A stretch of DNA of 64,000 nucleotides, from NCBI GenBank assembly GCA_030427905.1, contig JAUICL010000004.1, positions 1-64,000 on the forward strand, given 5' to 3'. The stretch is from Bacteroidia bacterium. GTDB lineage: Bacteria; Bacteroidota; Bacteroidia; Flavobacteriales_D; Cryomorphaceae. Below, piece by piece: positions 1-9,233 of the stretch; within the stretch, counting starts at the first letter, position 1, and the number at the start of each line of letters is the position of its first letter. Below the pieces are notes generated by a model that was given only the letters and a program-made list of their open reading frames with translations, made no database searches and was not told the origin of the DNA. A program made the translations under genes and the position numbers.

Positions 1-514
1 CTGTCATGGCGTCACCGTCATCACAAGCATCTCCGATGTTAGCCATAAGCTCTGGACAGTCGTATACTTCGATTGGTGTACCGGCACACTCACATGCGTC
101 GTTTACCATATCGTTTTCAGTCATGTCGTCACCATCGTCACAAGCATCTCCGATGTTTGCTTCAAGTTCTGGACAGTCGTAGATCGGTGTACCAACACAT
201 TCACAATCATCATTGATCATGTCGTTTTCAGTCATGTCATCACCATCATCACAAGCATCTCCGATGTTAGCCATAAGCTCTGGACAGTCGTGAATTGGTG
301 TACCAACACACTCACAGTTATCGTTTACCATGTCGTTTTCAGTCATGTCGTCACCATCGTCACAAGCATCTCCGATGTTTGCTTCAAGCTCTGGACAGTC
401 GTATACTGGTGTACCAACACACTCACAGTTATCGTTTACCATATCGTTCTCAGTCATGTCATCACCATCGTCACAAGTATCGCCGATGTTTGCTTCAAGG
501 TCTGGACAGTCGTA
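1..514 (-). repeat. 111-bp in-frame tandem repeat array (37-residue Cys/Asp repeat)
   Basis: The minus-strand units begin with a YDCP codon block at 514, 403, 292, 181 and 64; spacing is 111, 111, 111 and 117 nt, the last unit carrying two extra codons (EV). Each unit reads YDCP(E/D)L(E/M)ANIGD(A/T)CDDGD..., then MTENDMxND, a CEC pair and G-T-P. The fifth copy runs off the window, so the total copy number is unknown. Units are nearly identical at the DNA level, which points to recent duplication. More diverged relatives lie at about 1410-1620. Confidence 0.93.
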
Positions 515-3500
515 AACTGGCGGACAAGCGTCTTGGCTCAATTCTCCATCAGCAAGGAAGTAGTTCCATGGTCCAAACGTACCACTGGCATCATCTGGGC
601 CTAGATCGTTGACAAATTGGTAGGCTGGCCAGCCATTCACAAGAAGTACACCGTCGTCATTGAGAGTCAGGGTTGCTGTGATGTCCGCATCGACCACCAA
701 ATCTCCTTCTACAATGACATAAGGCCACGATCCACCGGCATAGGTCGGGATACCGTTTCCACCATCTGGCTCAAATGCGTAGATGGTTCTGGTTTCTGAT
801 GTTGCTGTACCACCATCTGTCTCGCCATTGAAGGCTCCTGATACCTGGATAACCATTCCGCCACATTCTAACTCGAGTAGGCTGGCGTAGGTGATTGGGG
901 TGACGATGCAGTCACAATTGGCAACGGTCCCTTCTGCACCTGTGTCATCCATACACGGATCACCATCGGACAAATCGGCTAGCTCTGGACATTCATCTTC
1001 GCTATCGCAGATCCCATCTAGATCGGTATCGATTAGATCGAGTCCATCATTCGTTGCATTACAAGTGGTACACCCTGCAGTCGGAACGATACAAGTTCCG
1101 TCATCATCAGTGGCATCGGCGCTATAGTTACATGCCAGAAGATCTGTACATCCTTCAATCTCTTCCGCATCACATATTCCATCACCATCTGCATCTATCA
1201 AAATGAGCCCGTCATTTGTTACATTACATTCCGTACAGTCGAGTGTAGGAACTATGCAGGAGCCATTATCTTCTGTGGCATCTGCGTCATAGTTACAAGC
1301 CAATGGATCCATACAGCCTGGGATAGCATTCTCTACACACTCGCAGTTTATAACCGTTCCAGGGTTTCCTGACGAGCCTTCACAGTCATCACCATTATTT
1401 GCTTGTAAATCCGGACAGTCAAAAATGCTCTCACCAACACAGTCACAAGTGTCATTTACTATATCGTCGGTTGTATTTGGATCGTTGTCGTCGCATGAGT
1501 CTCCAATATTTGCCATGAGATCCTGACAGTCATAAACGATCGGAGTACCTGCACAGTTACAGTTTGAGTCGTAGACATCATTTTCGGTTTGATCATCTCC
1601 GTCGTCACAAGGGCCACCAATCACGCAAGGGATGCTTGAAAGCGCGCATACGGCGTCAATATCCGGACCAGGTGTAGCCGTTGAACATCCGATTTGATAG
1701 TCGACAATTTTAATCGCGTCAAACTGAACAGAATTGGTTTCGAGTCCACCGAGAAATGCATCAATATCGACCGAAGCGGTGGAACCACCAATTTCTCCAA
1801 ACTCATAGAAACCATCACCATCTGAGTCAAGAATATTATTGGCAATAAGTATGTCTTCCGTCGCTGTATTAAGCGGCCGAAGCTCAATTGCCGAGCTTTC
1901 TACTAAAGGTCCCACTTCGAATACGAACAAGTCGGGATCGTCATTTCCTGAATTGATCAATGTGTTATTGGTAAAGCCTAAAGTCACATAGCCATCACCG
2001 AGGGAAACGTGCTCTAAGTCACCGCTATAATCGGGCATGCCTATGGCTTCATTTGCATCAGTAGCGGTGTTGTTGTCGCAATTGTTTACATAATCCATCA
2101 CCACATCCGCAAAAGAAAGTCCGTCCCCAAAGCAAGTTTCGCACCCAACATTATTACTGAGAATAGAACACTGCGGATCTTCACAGTCTATCAAACCATC
2201 TCCATTATTGTCGATTCCATCAGAACAAGAAATAGGATCTGATTCAATGGAAGGAGAAAGATTAGGGCCATACAAACTATATGAACCACAGCCGGCTGAG
2301 CGGTTTACGCGAACATAGTAGGTACCCGTTTCATCCAATTCATCAGTATATGTTGCCTGAATCTGGCCTGCGTGGTATATGAATCCCAACTGTGTTCCGG
2401 AAGGGGAGTAGAGATACATGTACCCACTAAAATTGTTCGATTTCACAATATTCATCTCGAAGCTGAATGGCGCTTCAACAAAGACAGCGTAGTAATCGTC
2501 ATTGTCATAACCTGTATCAGCATCTAAATATCCAATATGACCTTCATTCAAGTTGTCTGGGTCGTATGGAATAGCTGTTTCAATGCTGTTGTTTGATTCA
2601 GCATCGTTGGCATATAACATGTTTGATACCGAAAATGATGCTTCGTAAGAACCGCAGCCTGAAGATCTTGAGATTCTTGCGACAAGCGTGTCAGCTGCTC
2701 TACACGACGCGGTGTAGGTTCCTGCTCCTCCAGTCAAATAGCTAAACCCTATTTGGGTTCCGTCTTTTTCATACAAGTAAATGTACCCGATTAGGCTCTC
2801 AGAATAATCGGCGGCGAGTGTTACATCACCATCTGTGGGAACGATCAAATAGTACCAATCATCGGTATCTACGCCGGTATCGGCATCGGAGTGACCAAGG
2901 TGCCCTGTGAACGTTTCTCCTTCTTGCCAAGTGTCTTGGATCATGTCGATAGAAGCAAGAGCGGAAGTGTTCCCATTGGGCTCCGCATCGTTTTCATCTT
3001 CCGGGCTATCAACTGAGAAAGAAGCTGTATAGGACCCACAACCAGCGGTACGGTTGATGCGAGCGACTAGGGTGTCAGCCGCCTGACAAATAGCGGTGTA
3101 AGTCCCTGCTTCGCCTGGCAAATAGGTGAAGCCTATCTGGGTCCCATCCTTCTCATACAGATATATGTAACCAATTAAATTTTCGGTGTACTCTACATTT
3201 AAGCTGACTGAACCATCGCTATCGGCAATAATTTTATACCAGTCGTTACTATCTAGACCAGTGTCAGCATCGCTGTAACCTAGATGCCCGGTAAAAGTTT
3301 CACCTTCTTCATAAGTGTCCTGTATCATACTTATGGATTCTAAAATGATACCGCTACCATTTGGTTCCGTATCGTTCGCGTAAGTGAGGCCTGAAGTAGT
3401 GAAGTTTCCGGAGTAAGACCCACAGCCACTTGTTCGTGAGATCCTTGCTACTAGGGTATCACCAGCCATACAAGTAGCTACTGTCGTATTTTCATTTCCG

Positions 3501-4186
3501 GTGAGATAGGCAAATGAAAGTTGCGTTCCATCTTTTTCATAGAGATAGATGTATCCGGTCAGGCCTTCCGAATATTCAAAGGTTAATGAAACATCTCCAT
3601 CGTGGGGCGAAATGATGTAGTACCAGTCTTCCGTATCGAAATCTGATGCGTTTTGGTAACCAAGTTGCCCTGTAATTTCTTCGCCTTCCAGAAAAGTCTC
3701 TTGAATAAGATCTATTGAACTGACATTGCCCCCGTTATCGTTGGGCTCTAGGTCAGTTGAAAACTCTGGGGTGGCGTAAGTGGCTGTAAAGGTGTAGTCT
3801 CCCGAACCAGAACTACGGTTCATTCTGACGTAAACTGTACCAGCTGCCACACAACCGATGGTGAGGGATTTATCTCCGCTCCCGAAACTTGAGAAACCTA
3901 GTTGACCGCCGGCGCTATTATACAGATAGAAGTATCCTGCTAAGCCTTCTGAGTAGTTTCCTTCGATTAGAACAGTGCCATTTTCGGGAAGTTCGAGCTC
4001 GTAGTAATCGTCGTTATCTCCAGCCTCGATGGCTAGAGTCCCCGTTTGCTCAGTATTAAAAGCGAGCGGGTTTGCTTCGGCAATTGAATTGTTTGGTTCG
4101 GTATCCGCAAATACGGAAACAGAACAAAACATCATAACAATCGCACATAGCGACTGAAATGATCTTTTTGTAATCATCCTTCTCAT
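1..4186 (-). CDS. Large secreted multi-repeat protein (3' end outside window)
   Basis: Open from an ATG at 4186 to the left edge: 1395 codons visible with no stop, so the C-terminus is missing. The N-terminus is a signal peptide (MRRMITKRSF..., hydrophobic core, cut near VFA-DTE). Five domains of about 125 residues follow (roughly 4100-2240), each with an acidic start (EPN), a DxxDDWYY-like segment, GYIYLYEKDGTQ and a closing RINR(T/S)(A/S)GCGSY; they resemble PPC (pre-peptidase C-terminal) beta-sandwiches. Then come a CSDGIDNNGDGLIDCEDPQC motif, a beta-rich segment, two CNYxADAT(E/D)D(N/D)G(S/T)C repeats 165 bp apart (about 1330-1000), and Cys/Asp-rich tandem repeats to the edge. Such architectures are typical of T9SS cargo adhesins, but the sorting domain would lie outside. 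Function is not recognisable; surface display or adhesion is inference. Confidence 0.9.
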   Translation of the reverse strand, partial: MRRMITKRSFQSLCAIVMMFCSVSVFADTEPNNSIAEANPLAFNTEQTGTLAIEAGDNDDYYELELPENGTVLIEGNYSEGLAGYFYLYNSAGGQLGFSSFGSGDKSLTIGCVAAGTVYVRMNRSSGSGDYTFTATYATPEFSTDLEPNDNGGNVSSIDLIQETFLEGEEITGQLGYQNASDFDTEDWYYIISPHDGDVSLTFEYSEGLTGYIYLYEKDGTQLSFAYLTGNENTTVATCMAGDTLVARISRTSGCGSYSGNFTTSGLTYANDTEPNGSGIILESISMIQDTYEEGETFTGHLGYSDADTGLDSNDWYKIIADSDGSVSLNVEYTENLIGYIYLYEKDGTQIGFTYLPGEAGTYTAICQAADTLVARINRTAGCGSYTASFSVDSPEDENDAEPNGNTSALASIDMIQDTWQEGETFTGHLGHSDADTGVDTDDWYYLIVPTDGDVTLAADYSESLIGYIYLYEKDGTQIGFSYLTGGAGTYTASCRAADTLVARISRSSGCGSYEASFSVSNMLYANDAESNNSIETAIPYDPDNLNEGHIGYLDADTGYDNDDYYAVFVEAPFSFEMNIVKSNNFSGYMYLYSPSGTQLGFIYHAGQIQATYTDELDETGTYYVRVNRSAGCGSYSLYGPNLSPSIESDPISCSDGIDNNGDGLIDCEDPQCSILSNNVGCETCFGDGLSFADVVMDYVNNCDNNTATDANEAIGMPDYSGDLEHVSLGDGYVTLGFTNNTLINSGNDDPDLFVFEVGPLVESSAIELRPLNTATEDILIANNILDSDGDGFYEFGEIGGSTASVDIDAFLGGLETNSVQFDAIKIVDYQIGCSTATPGPDIDAVCALSSIPCVIGGPCDDGDDQTENDVYDSNCNCAGTPIVYDCQDLMANIGDSCDDNDPNTTDDIVNDTCDCVGESIFDCPDLQANNGDDCEGSSGNPGTVINCECVENAIPGCMDPLACNYDADATEDNGSCIVPTLDCTECNVTNDGLILIDADGDGICDAEEIEGCTDLLACNYSADATDDDGTCIVPTAGCTTCNATNDGLDLIDTDLDGICDSEDECPELADLSDGDPCMDDTGAEGTVANCDCIVTPITYASLLELECGGMVIQVSGAFNGETDGGTATSETRTIYAFEPDGGNGIPTYAGGSWPYVIVEGDLVVDADITATLTLNDDGVLLVNGWPAYQFVNDLGPDDASGTFGPWNYFLADGELSQDACPPVYDCPDLEANIGDTCDDGDDMTENDMVNDNCECVGTPVYDCPELEANIGDACDDGDDMTENDMVNDNCECVGTPIHDCPELMANIGDACDDGDDMTENDMINDDCECVGTPIYDCPELEANIGDACDDGDDMTENDMVNDACECAGTPIEVYDCPELMANIGDACDDGDAMT

Positions 4187-4300
4187 TCGATTGGTTTTGG
4201 TTCGTTAAATACGGTTTATCGTTTTTGTAGTGTAAGCGCGACAAACCATTGGTTTTCTGAAGTTAATCGAAATTATTTGAAAAGGTGAACAGCACTATTC

Positions 4301-4334
4301 AAAAAAAGCCCCTTAACCGGTAGGTTAAGGGGCT
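4301..4334 (-). terminator. Intrinsic terminator of the GAPDH gene
   Basis: A perfect 12-bp stem (AGCCCCTTAACC at 4307-4318 pairing with 4323-4334) with a 4-nt loop is followed on the minus strand by a run of T residues (complement of the A-run 4301-4307). It lies 27 nt past the GAPDH stop codon. Confidence 0.92.
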
Positions 4335-4361
4335 ACTTTGATTAGAATCACTCAAATTGGC

Positions 4362-5834
4362 CTAGTAATAGTGCTTTCTTCGCACTTTTGCGATGTACTT
4401 CGCCAATCTGATCACTTGTTTTGTATATCCGTATTCATTGTCGTACCAAACGTAAAGAACGACGTTCTTCTTGTCAGGGTGAACAATGGTAGCTACGCTA
4501 TCATAAACTGAGCAACAGTTGTCTCCAACGATGTCGCTAGAAACGAGTTCAGGCTCAATGCTGTACTTGATCTGGTTTACCAAGTTGCCTCGAAGAGCTG
4601 CGTCCTTTACAAGGGAATTAATCTCTTCTACACTTGTCTCTTTCCCTACAGTAAGGCTCATAATTGCCAGTGAACCGTTGGGAACAGGTACACGCACAGC
4701 GTTGGCTGTCAATTTGTTTGCAAGACTTGGGATTACTTTTGTTACAGCTTTACCGGCACCCGTTTCTGTAATAACCATGTTGACAGCAGCAGAACGACCA
4801 CGTCTTTCTTTCTTGTGGTAGTTGTCGAGCAAATTCTGGTCATTGGTGTAGGCGTGTACCGTTTCGATGTGTCCTTTTTCTACCCCGTAGCTTTTCTCAA
4901 TCACGCTAAGCACGGTTGAGATTGCATTTGTAGTACAAGATGCCGCAGAGTACACGTTTTCGTTTTCAAGGTCCAAGTCGAAGTGGTTGATACCGTAAAC
5001 GATATTTGGAACTTCTTTTCCTGGAGCTGTGAGAAGTACTTTGCTGATCCCTTTTGACTGCAGGTGACGAGAAAGAGCAGTACGATCTCTAAAGGCACCT
5101 GTGTTGTCAATCAAAATAGCGTCGCTGATTCCGTAAGACTCATAGTCTACTTCGTCTGGAGCTGGTGCCTCGATCATTTTGACAATCTGACCATTGATCA
5201 CGATTGCTTTGTTTTCGATATCGGCTACAACTGTTCCTGGGAATGGCCCGTGAACAGAGTCCATGCGAAGAAGGTCAGCTCGCTTTACGATTTCGAGATC
5301 TGTTACTTTACGAGTAACGATAGCTTTCAATCGCAATTGCTGGCCACGGCCAAACTGTTTAACGAGCTCGCGAGCCGCCAAACGACCGATACGTCCAAAA
5401 CCAAAAAGAACGACATCTCGTGGTTCGAATTGGCTTCCATTTTCAGAAGCTTGGAAGCTTCCAACCTTAGAAAGAAGGAATTCTTTTTGAGAACTAAAAT
5501 TGGCCTTTTCTTCCATCCACTCGGCGCTCAAGAGCCCGATATCGATTTTAGAAGGAGCCAAATCGAGTTCCAATAGCCCATTGGCTAGTGTACTTGTTTC
5601 AAATACGTCGATTGGCTTTTCGACCACATCGGCAGCGTACTTGTGAAGTTTCAAAATTTCGCTCACGTTGGTGTCTACCAAGTGATTTCTGAACAATACG
5701 AGCTCCACAGAGTAATCGTACAGCAATTTTCCTACCGCATTCATTAAGTCTACGGCTGCTTTCTCTTTACTGACCCAGGTTTCCAGCTCTTTGTTGTAAG
5801 TAGCCTGACCTGCTCTCAATAGATCGGTTGACAT
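4362..5834 (-). CDS. gap: Glyceraldehyde-3-phosphate dehydrogenase, long form
   Basis: Converts glyceraldehyde-3-phosphate and phosphate to 1,3-bisphosphoglycerate with NAD(P) in glycolysis/gluconeogenesis (family knowledge). Visible: Rossmann motif GFGRIGR at residues 145-151, the catalytic cysteine in AASCTTNA (Cys300), the catalytic histidine in HAYTNDQ (His327) and the C-terminal WYDNEYGY block. At 490 residues it is about 150 longer than the classical 330-340-residue enzyme, the excess being a helical, charged N-terminal extension of about 140 residues with no motif I recognise. Long GAPDHs of this size occur in Bacteroidota, so the extension is probably genuine rather than a fusion error. 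Monocistronic: own terminator downstream, 55 nt from rpoD upstream. Confidence 0.95.
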   Translation of the reverse strand: MSTDLLRAGQATYNKELETWVSKEKAAVDLMNAVGKLLYDYSVELVLFRNHLVDTNVSEILKLHKYAADVVEKPIDVFETSTLANGLLELDLAPSKIDIGLLSAEWMEEKANFSSQKEFLLSKVGSFQASENGSQFEPRDVVLFGFGRIGRLAARELVKQFGRGQQLRLKAIVTRKVTDLEIVKRADLLRMDSVHGPFPGTVVADIENKAIVINGQIVKMIEAPAPDEVDYESYGISDAILIDNTGAFRDRTALSRHLQSKGISKVLLTAPGKEVPNIVYGINHFDLDLENENVYSAASCTTNAISTVLSVIEKSYGVEKGHIETVHAYTNDQNLLDNYHKKERRGRSAAVNMVITETGAGKAVTKVIPSLANKLTANAVRVPVPNGSLAIMSLTVGKETSVEEINSLVKDAALRGNLVNQIKYSIEPELVSSDIVGDNCCSVYDSVATIVHPDKKNVVLYVWYDNEYGYTKQVIRLAKYIAKVRRKHYY

Positions 5835-5889
5835 TGGATTTATTTAGTTATGATGATTTGCGTTTCAATAGGGTACAAAAAAGAAAAGC

Positions 5890-6753
5890 CTACCCGAGGT
5901 AAGCTTTCAAATGTTTGCTGCGGGATGAGTGACGCAGTCGTCGAATCGCTTTTTCTTTAATCTGCCTCACGCGTTCGCGGGTCAGTCCAAAACGATCTCC
6001 TATTTCTTCGAGGGTCAAACCATGCTTCATGCCAATTCCATAAAACAAGCGTATGACTTCTCTTTCTTTTTCGGTGAGTGTAGATAATGATCTTTCGATC
6101 TCCTGCACCAATGACTCGTTTAGAAGGAGGGTATCTGCGTTCGGTGAGTCGTCGTTTACCATTACATCTAGTAGCGAAGAGCTATCATCTTCTGTAAATG
6201 GGGCGTCTACCGACACATGTCTACCGCTAACCTTGAGTGAGTCTGCTACTTTTTCTGCAGGGATGTCAAGTGCATTAGCAATTTCCTCCACGGTTGGAGG
6301 ACGATCAAATTCCTGTTCGAGTTTAGCGAACATTTTATTGATCTTGTTCAAACTACCTACCTGATTCAATGGAAGACGCACAATACGCGATTGCTCAGCC
6401 AAGGCTTGCAATATCGACTGGCGGATCCACCAAACGGCATAGGAAATGAACTTAAAACCACGTGTTTCATCGAATCTTTGTGCTGCTTTTATCAAGCCGA
6501 GATTACCTTCATTGATCAAATCCGGGAGGGATAGACCTTGATTTTGGTATTGTTTAGAAACGGAAACAACGAAACGTAGGTTCGCTCGTGTCAATTTTTC
6601 CAAGGCAGCCTGATCACCTTTTTTAATTCGCTGGGCCAATTCGACTTCTTCCTCCGCTGTAATCAGGTCTTCTCGACCAATCTCCTGTAGGTACTTGTCT
6701 AAGGATTGACTTTCGCGATTAGTAATACTTTTGGTGATCTTCAGTTGTCTCAT
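5890..6753 (-). CDS. rpoD: Primary RNA polymerase sigma factor (RpoD/SigA, Bacteroidota type)
   Basis: Directs RNA polymerase core to housekeeping promoters. The 287-residue protein has a compact region 1.2 ([19 protein letters not shown]), region 2 ([37 protein letters not shown]), region 3, and region 4 with the helix-turn-helix [20 protein letters not shown] ending in RRLRHSSR. It lacks the long N-terminal region 1.1 and the non-conserved insert of proteobacterial sigma-70, as is usual for the Bacteroidota primary sigma factor, which recognises TAnnTTTG and TTG elements. A matching promoter sits just upstream. Confidence 0.97.
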   Translation of the reverse strand: MRQLKITKSITNRESQSLDKYLQEIGREDLITAEEEVELAQRIKKGDQAALEKLTRANLRFVVSVSKQYQNQGLSLPDLINEGNLGLIKAAQRFDETRGFKFISYAVWWIRQSILQALAEQSRIVRLPLNQVGSLNKINKMFAKLEQEFDRPPTVEEIANALDIPAEKVADSLKVSGRHVSVDAPFTEDDSSSLLDVMVNDDSPNADTLLLNESLVQEIERSLSTLTEKEREVIRLFYGIGMKHGLTLEEIGDRFGLTRERVRQIKEKAIRRLRHSSRSKHLKAYLG

Positions 6754-6798
6754 AAATACAGTCCTATTGTTAGGGTTTAGTAAATAAGATTAGAACGG

Positions 6799-6829
6799 CA
6801 AAGATACGCTTTACCTTGGTTAAATACAA
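6799..6829 (-). promoter_or_regulatory. Bacteroidota-type promoter of rpoD
   Basis: The minus strand carries TTG (6829-6827), 20 nt, then TATCTTTG (6806-6799), an exact match to the TTG-N19-21-TAnnTTTG consensus. Predicted start about 41 nt upstream of the rpoD ATG. Confidence 0.8.
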
Positions 6830-6870
6830 TTATTTGGGTATTATACCCCACTTCAGAAAAGACTTATTTT

Positions 6871-6911
6871 AAAAAGTGGAAGTGGCAAGTCGCAGAGCGA
6901 CAGCCACTTCC
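6871..6911 (-). terminator. Strong hairpin, probable terminator of the HtrA gene
   Basis: A 9-bp outer stem (GGAAGTGGC at 6878-6886 with 6903-6911) and a 5-bp inner stem (GTCGC/GCGAC) with an AGA loop. On the minus strand it is followed by AC and five T residues (6875-6871). It lies about 108 nt past the HtrA stop. Confidence 0.7.
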
Positions 6912-7019
6912 TTATTCTTCAAAATAACCGAGATATTTTGTGGGTTGATGAGATGAATCGATGTTTACGGTTTCGAAGTCAATATCTCGCAGGTTTTATT
7001 TTGATGAATCTTTTCAATT

Positions 7020-8471
7020 TTATTTACTGACGGCAAAATAGTCGCGGGTACCATTCGGGTAGAGCCCTTCAATAAGCACGCCACCACGTTTCGATTCCAT
7101 CATGCGTTCGAATTGTCCCGGTGAATTTACCGGCTGTTTATCGACGTGGGTAATGATGAATCCTTCTTGCACACCAGCTTTTTCTAATTGGCCGTTGTCG
7201 AGCTCTTTTACTTTAACGCCATTTTCAATTTTTAATTGTCTTAGCTCTGATTCTTCAAGGGGCTGTAAGCGCGCTCCATACATAGGAGTAGAGAGCTCCA
7301 TTCGCTTTTTTAGGTCGGTATTGCCGTAGCGGTCGCGCAAGGTCACGTTGAATGATCTCTTTGTGTTGTCGCGGAGTACATCCACTTTGATTTGATCACC
7401 GGGGCGATACTTCCCTACCTGCTCCTGAAGTTCAGTTACGTTTTTCACGGCGCGGTTTTCAACCCCGACGATTACATCACCTACTTCAATTCCGGCGCTG
7501 TAGGCGGCACCATCTTCTACCAGTCCGCGTACGTAGGCACCTTCTGCCACAGCTATGTCTTCAGTATTTCTTAGCACTTCATTGATATCGCTAATGTTGA
7601 CACCGATGTAGGCACGCTGTACTTTGCCAAATTCGAGCAAGTCGGCAGTGACTTTTTGAACAATGCTCACGGGCACTGCAAAGCTATATCCGCTATAAGA
7701 TCCTGTTCGTGAGGCGATCGCCGTGTTTATACCCACCAGCTCTCCACGACCGTTCACCAAGGCACCGCCGCTGTTTCCAGGGTTTACTGCTGCATCAGTC
7801 TGTATGAAGGACTCGAGTGGAAAAACTTCCTTGCTCGGATTGTAGTCCAAAATATTGATGTTTCGCGCTTTGGCGCTGACAATTCCAGCTGTTACGGTCG
7901 AAGTTAGGTTAAAGGGATTCCCAACGGCAATGACCCATTCACCCACCTTTAAGTGGTCGCTATCGCCGAGGGTAATTGCTGGAAGCTTTTTCTCTTCAAT
8001 TTTGAGCAAAGCTATATCGGTAGCCGGATCCGTCCCGATCAACTCCGCCTTGTAGGTGCGGTTGTTGTTCATGGTGATCTCGATATCTGCAGCATTGTCT
8101 ATCACGTGATTGTTGGTGACGATATATCCGTCTTCACTTATGATTACACCCGATCCTGATGCTCTTTTTTGTTCTGGAGTGATATACTCTTCACCTCCAA
8201 AAATCTGACTCCAGGGATTGTAATACGGTTTTGAATTGATCTTCGTTTTCACGTGCACCACGGCATTTACACTTCGCTCAGCTGCCCCGACAAAGTCGAT
8301 GGACTCCAAGGGGATGCTCGGGCTCGATGTATAATTGGTGTAACTCACATCAAGGCGATCAGAATCGTCTGTTGAGTTTTGAATTTGCTGTTCTCCATTC
8401 AAGGAGATTAACCCTACTGCTACAAATCCGCCTAGTGTGGCTGCAAGGGTCAGTTTCAATAGTTGCTTCAT
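7020..8471 (-). CDS. Do/DegP-family (HtrA) periplasmic serine protease
   Basis: Trypsin-like envelope protease/chaperone that degrades misfolded periplasmic proteins (family knowledge). The 483-residue protein has an N-terminal membrane-spanning/signal segment (residues 5-25), the catalytic triad His122 (NNHVID), Asp152 (DPATDIAL) and Ser234 (NPGNSGGAL), and two PDZ domains (about 285-375 and 395-480; the GYSFAVP, GAYVRGLVEDGAAYSAGIEVGD landmarks are present). Length fits DegP/DegQ. No obvious downstream partner in the same operon; a hairpin terminator follows. A candidate response-regulator operator lies 58-79 nt upstream of the start. Confidence 0.95.
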   Translation of the reverse strand: MKQLLKLTLAATLGGFVAVGLISLNGEQQIQNSTDDSDRLDVSYTNYTSSPSIPLESIDFVGAAERSVNAVVHVKTKINSKPYYNPWSQIFGGEEYITPEQKRASGSGVIISEDGYIVTNNHVIDNAADIEITMNNNRTYKAELIGTDPATDIALLKIEEKKLPAITLGDSDHLKVGEWVIAVGNPFNLTSTVTAGIVSAKARNINILDYNPSKEVFPLESFIQTDAAVNPGNSGGALVNGRGELVGINTAIASRTGSYSGYSFAVPVSIVQKVTADLLEFGKVQRAYIGVNISDINEVLRNTEDIAVAEGAYVRGLVEDGAAYSAGIEVGDVIVGVENRAVKNVTELQEQVGKYRPGDQIKVDVLRDNTKRSFNVTLRDRYGNTDLKKRMELSTPMYGARLQPLEESELRQLKIENGVKVKELDNGQLEKAGVQEGFIITHVDKQPVNSPGQFERMMESKRGGVLIEGLYPNGTRDYFAVSK

Positions 8472-8528
8472 CCTTCTATTACGGTTTCGAGATTAATAAC
8501 TCTAATTTACTATGGAATGTTATCCATC

Positions 8529-8550
8529 GGCTGTTAAAGACTGTTAAGCC
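8529..8550 (-). promoter_or_regulatory. Direct repeat TTAACA, 10-bp period, candidate operator of the HtrA gene
   Basis: On the plus strand TGTTAAAGACTGTTAAG contains two TGTTAA-type units with a 10-bp period, flanked by GGC/GCC. Seventeen of 22 positions match the element upstream of moxR (25350-25371), in the same orientation relative to its gene. Direct repeats with one helical turn spacing are typical sites for OmpR-family response regulators. A near-consensus -7 element, TAAATTAG, lies 19 nt further downstream (8509-8502). Confidence 0.45.
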
Positions 8551-8618
8551 CTATACGACGGCATTCCAGAAGGTTTTTGCAAATACGATGCCAGTGAAAA
8601 AAACTGAAAAAATGACAG

Positions 8619-9101
8619 TCAAGGGTTCTGAACTTGCTTCTCGATAATCAGCCCAAACTCCATCACATTTCGCACCGGATCGGTAGGCATTTGATGAGTC
8701 ATCTCAAACCGATAACCGCCCTTTTCAGTAAAGCGGATACCTTCTTCAACCAATACCTTTCGGTCGCAAATATCTTCGGCACACTCGCTCAGATATTCTT
8801 TGTTTGCGTCAAAAAGTGGGAAGGAGTAGGTGTAGACATCGGCTTGATTACTCGGACTCGTTTTGACCACCAGCGTTTTCATCTCTTCGTACTGGAACCC
8901 GTATACGTGACGCAGCTCGAGATAGACATTATAAGTGGCCGAAGTATCTTCAATGACAGGATTAAAGGTCAGCACATTTTCTTGTTCCCATCGGTACTTG
9001 GGAAAATTTTTGTTATGCTCTTCAAATACGATGTTTGGGTCGCAGCTAGTCAAAATGATAGCCATTAGAGCCAGGCAGCTCAGGGTTTTCCTTGCATTCA
9101 T
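8619..9101 (-). CDS. gldH: Gliding motility lipoprotein GldH
   Basis: GldH is a lipoprotein required for gliding in Flavobacterium johnsoniae and belongs to the Gld set linked to T9SS function (established). The 160-residue protein has a lipoprotein signal with lipobox LTSC (Cys20), starts the mature part with DPNIVFEEH, and shows the family's W..F.P.I.D....YN.YLELRH..G..Y..M segment and the C-terminal KGGYRFEMTHQMP...VMEFGLIIEK. Sequence-based family recognition only; no other gld gene is in the window. 147 nt from the HtrA gene downstream and 132 nt from the VOC gene upstream. Confidence 0.88.
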   Translation of the reverse strand: MNARKTLSCLALMAIILTSCDPNIVFEEHNKNFPKYRWEQENVLTFNPVIEDTSATYNVYLELRHVYGFQYEEMKTLVVKTSPSNQADVYTYSFPLFDANKEYLSECAEDICDRKVLVEEGIRFTEKGGYRFEMTHQMPTDPVRNVMEFGLIIEKQVQNP

Positions 9102-9233
9102 TGGGTTAGGTTTTTAGTCTCAAAGAGTCGACTTGGCTTGGTACACTGACCATTTTGGTTTCAATTTGCCGCTCGCCTCCAGAGAAATGGTTTCATCCAA
9201 TAAACGCAGTTCGCTCGCATTTCGTGTCTTGGT

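Noticed and set aside
1-514. Regularly spaced repeats resembling a CRISPR array
   Set aside because: The period is 111 nt, all units are in one open reading frame, and there are no short constant repeats with unique spacers; it is protein-coding.
1621-1887. 88-residue minus-strand ORF
   Set aside because: It lies in another frame of the large secreted-protein gene, whose own frame is continuous here.
5064-5576. 170-residue plus-strand ORF inside the GAPDH gene
   Set aside because: It is antisense to a well-supported enzyme, has no recognisable domain, and its length is explained by opposite-strand codon bias.
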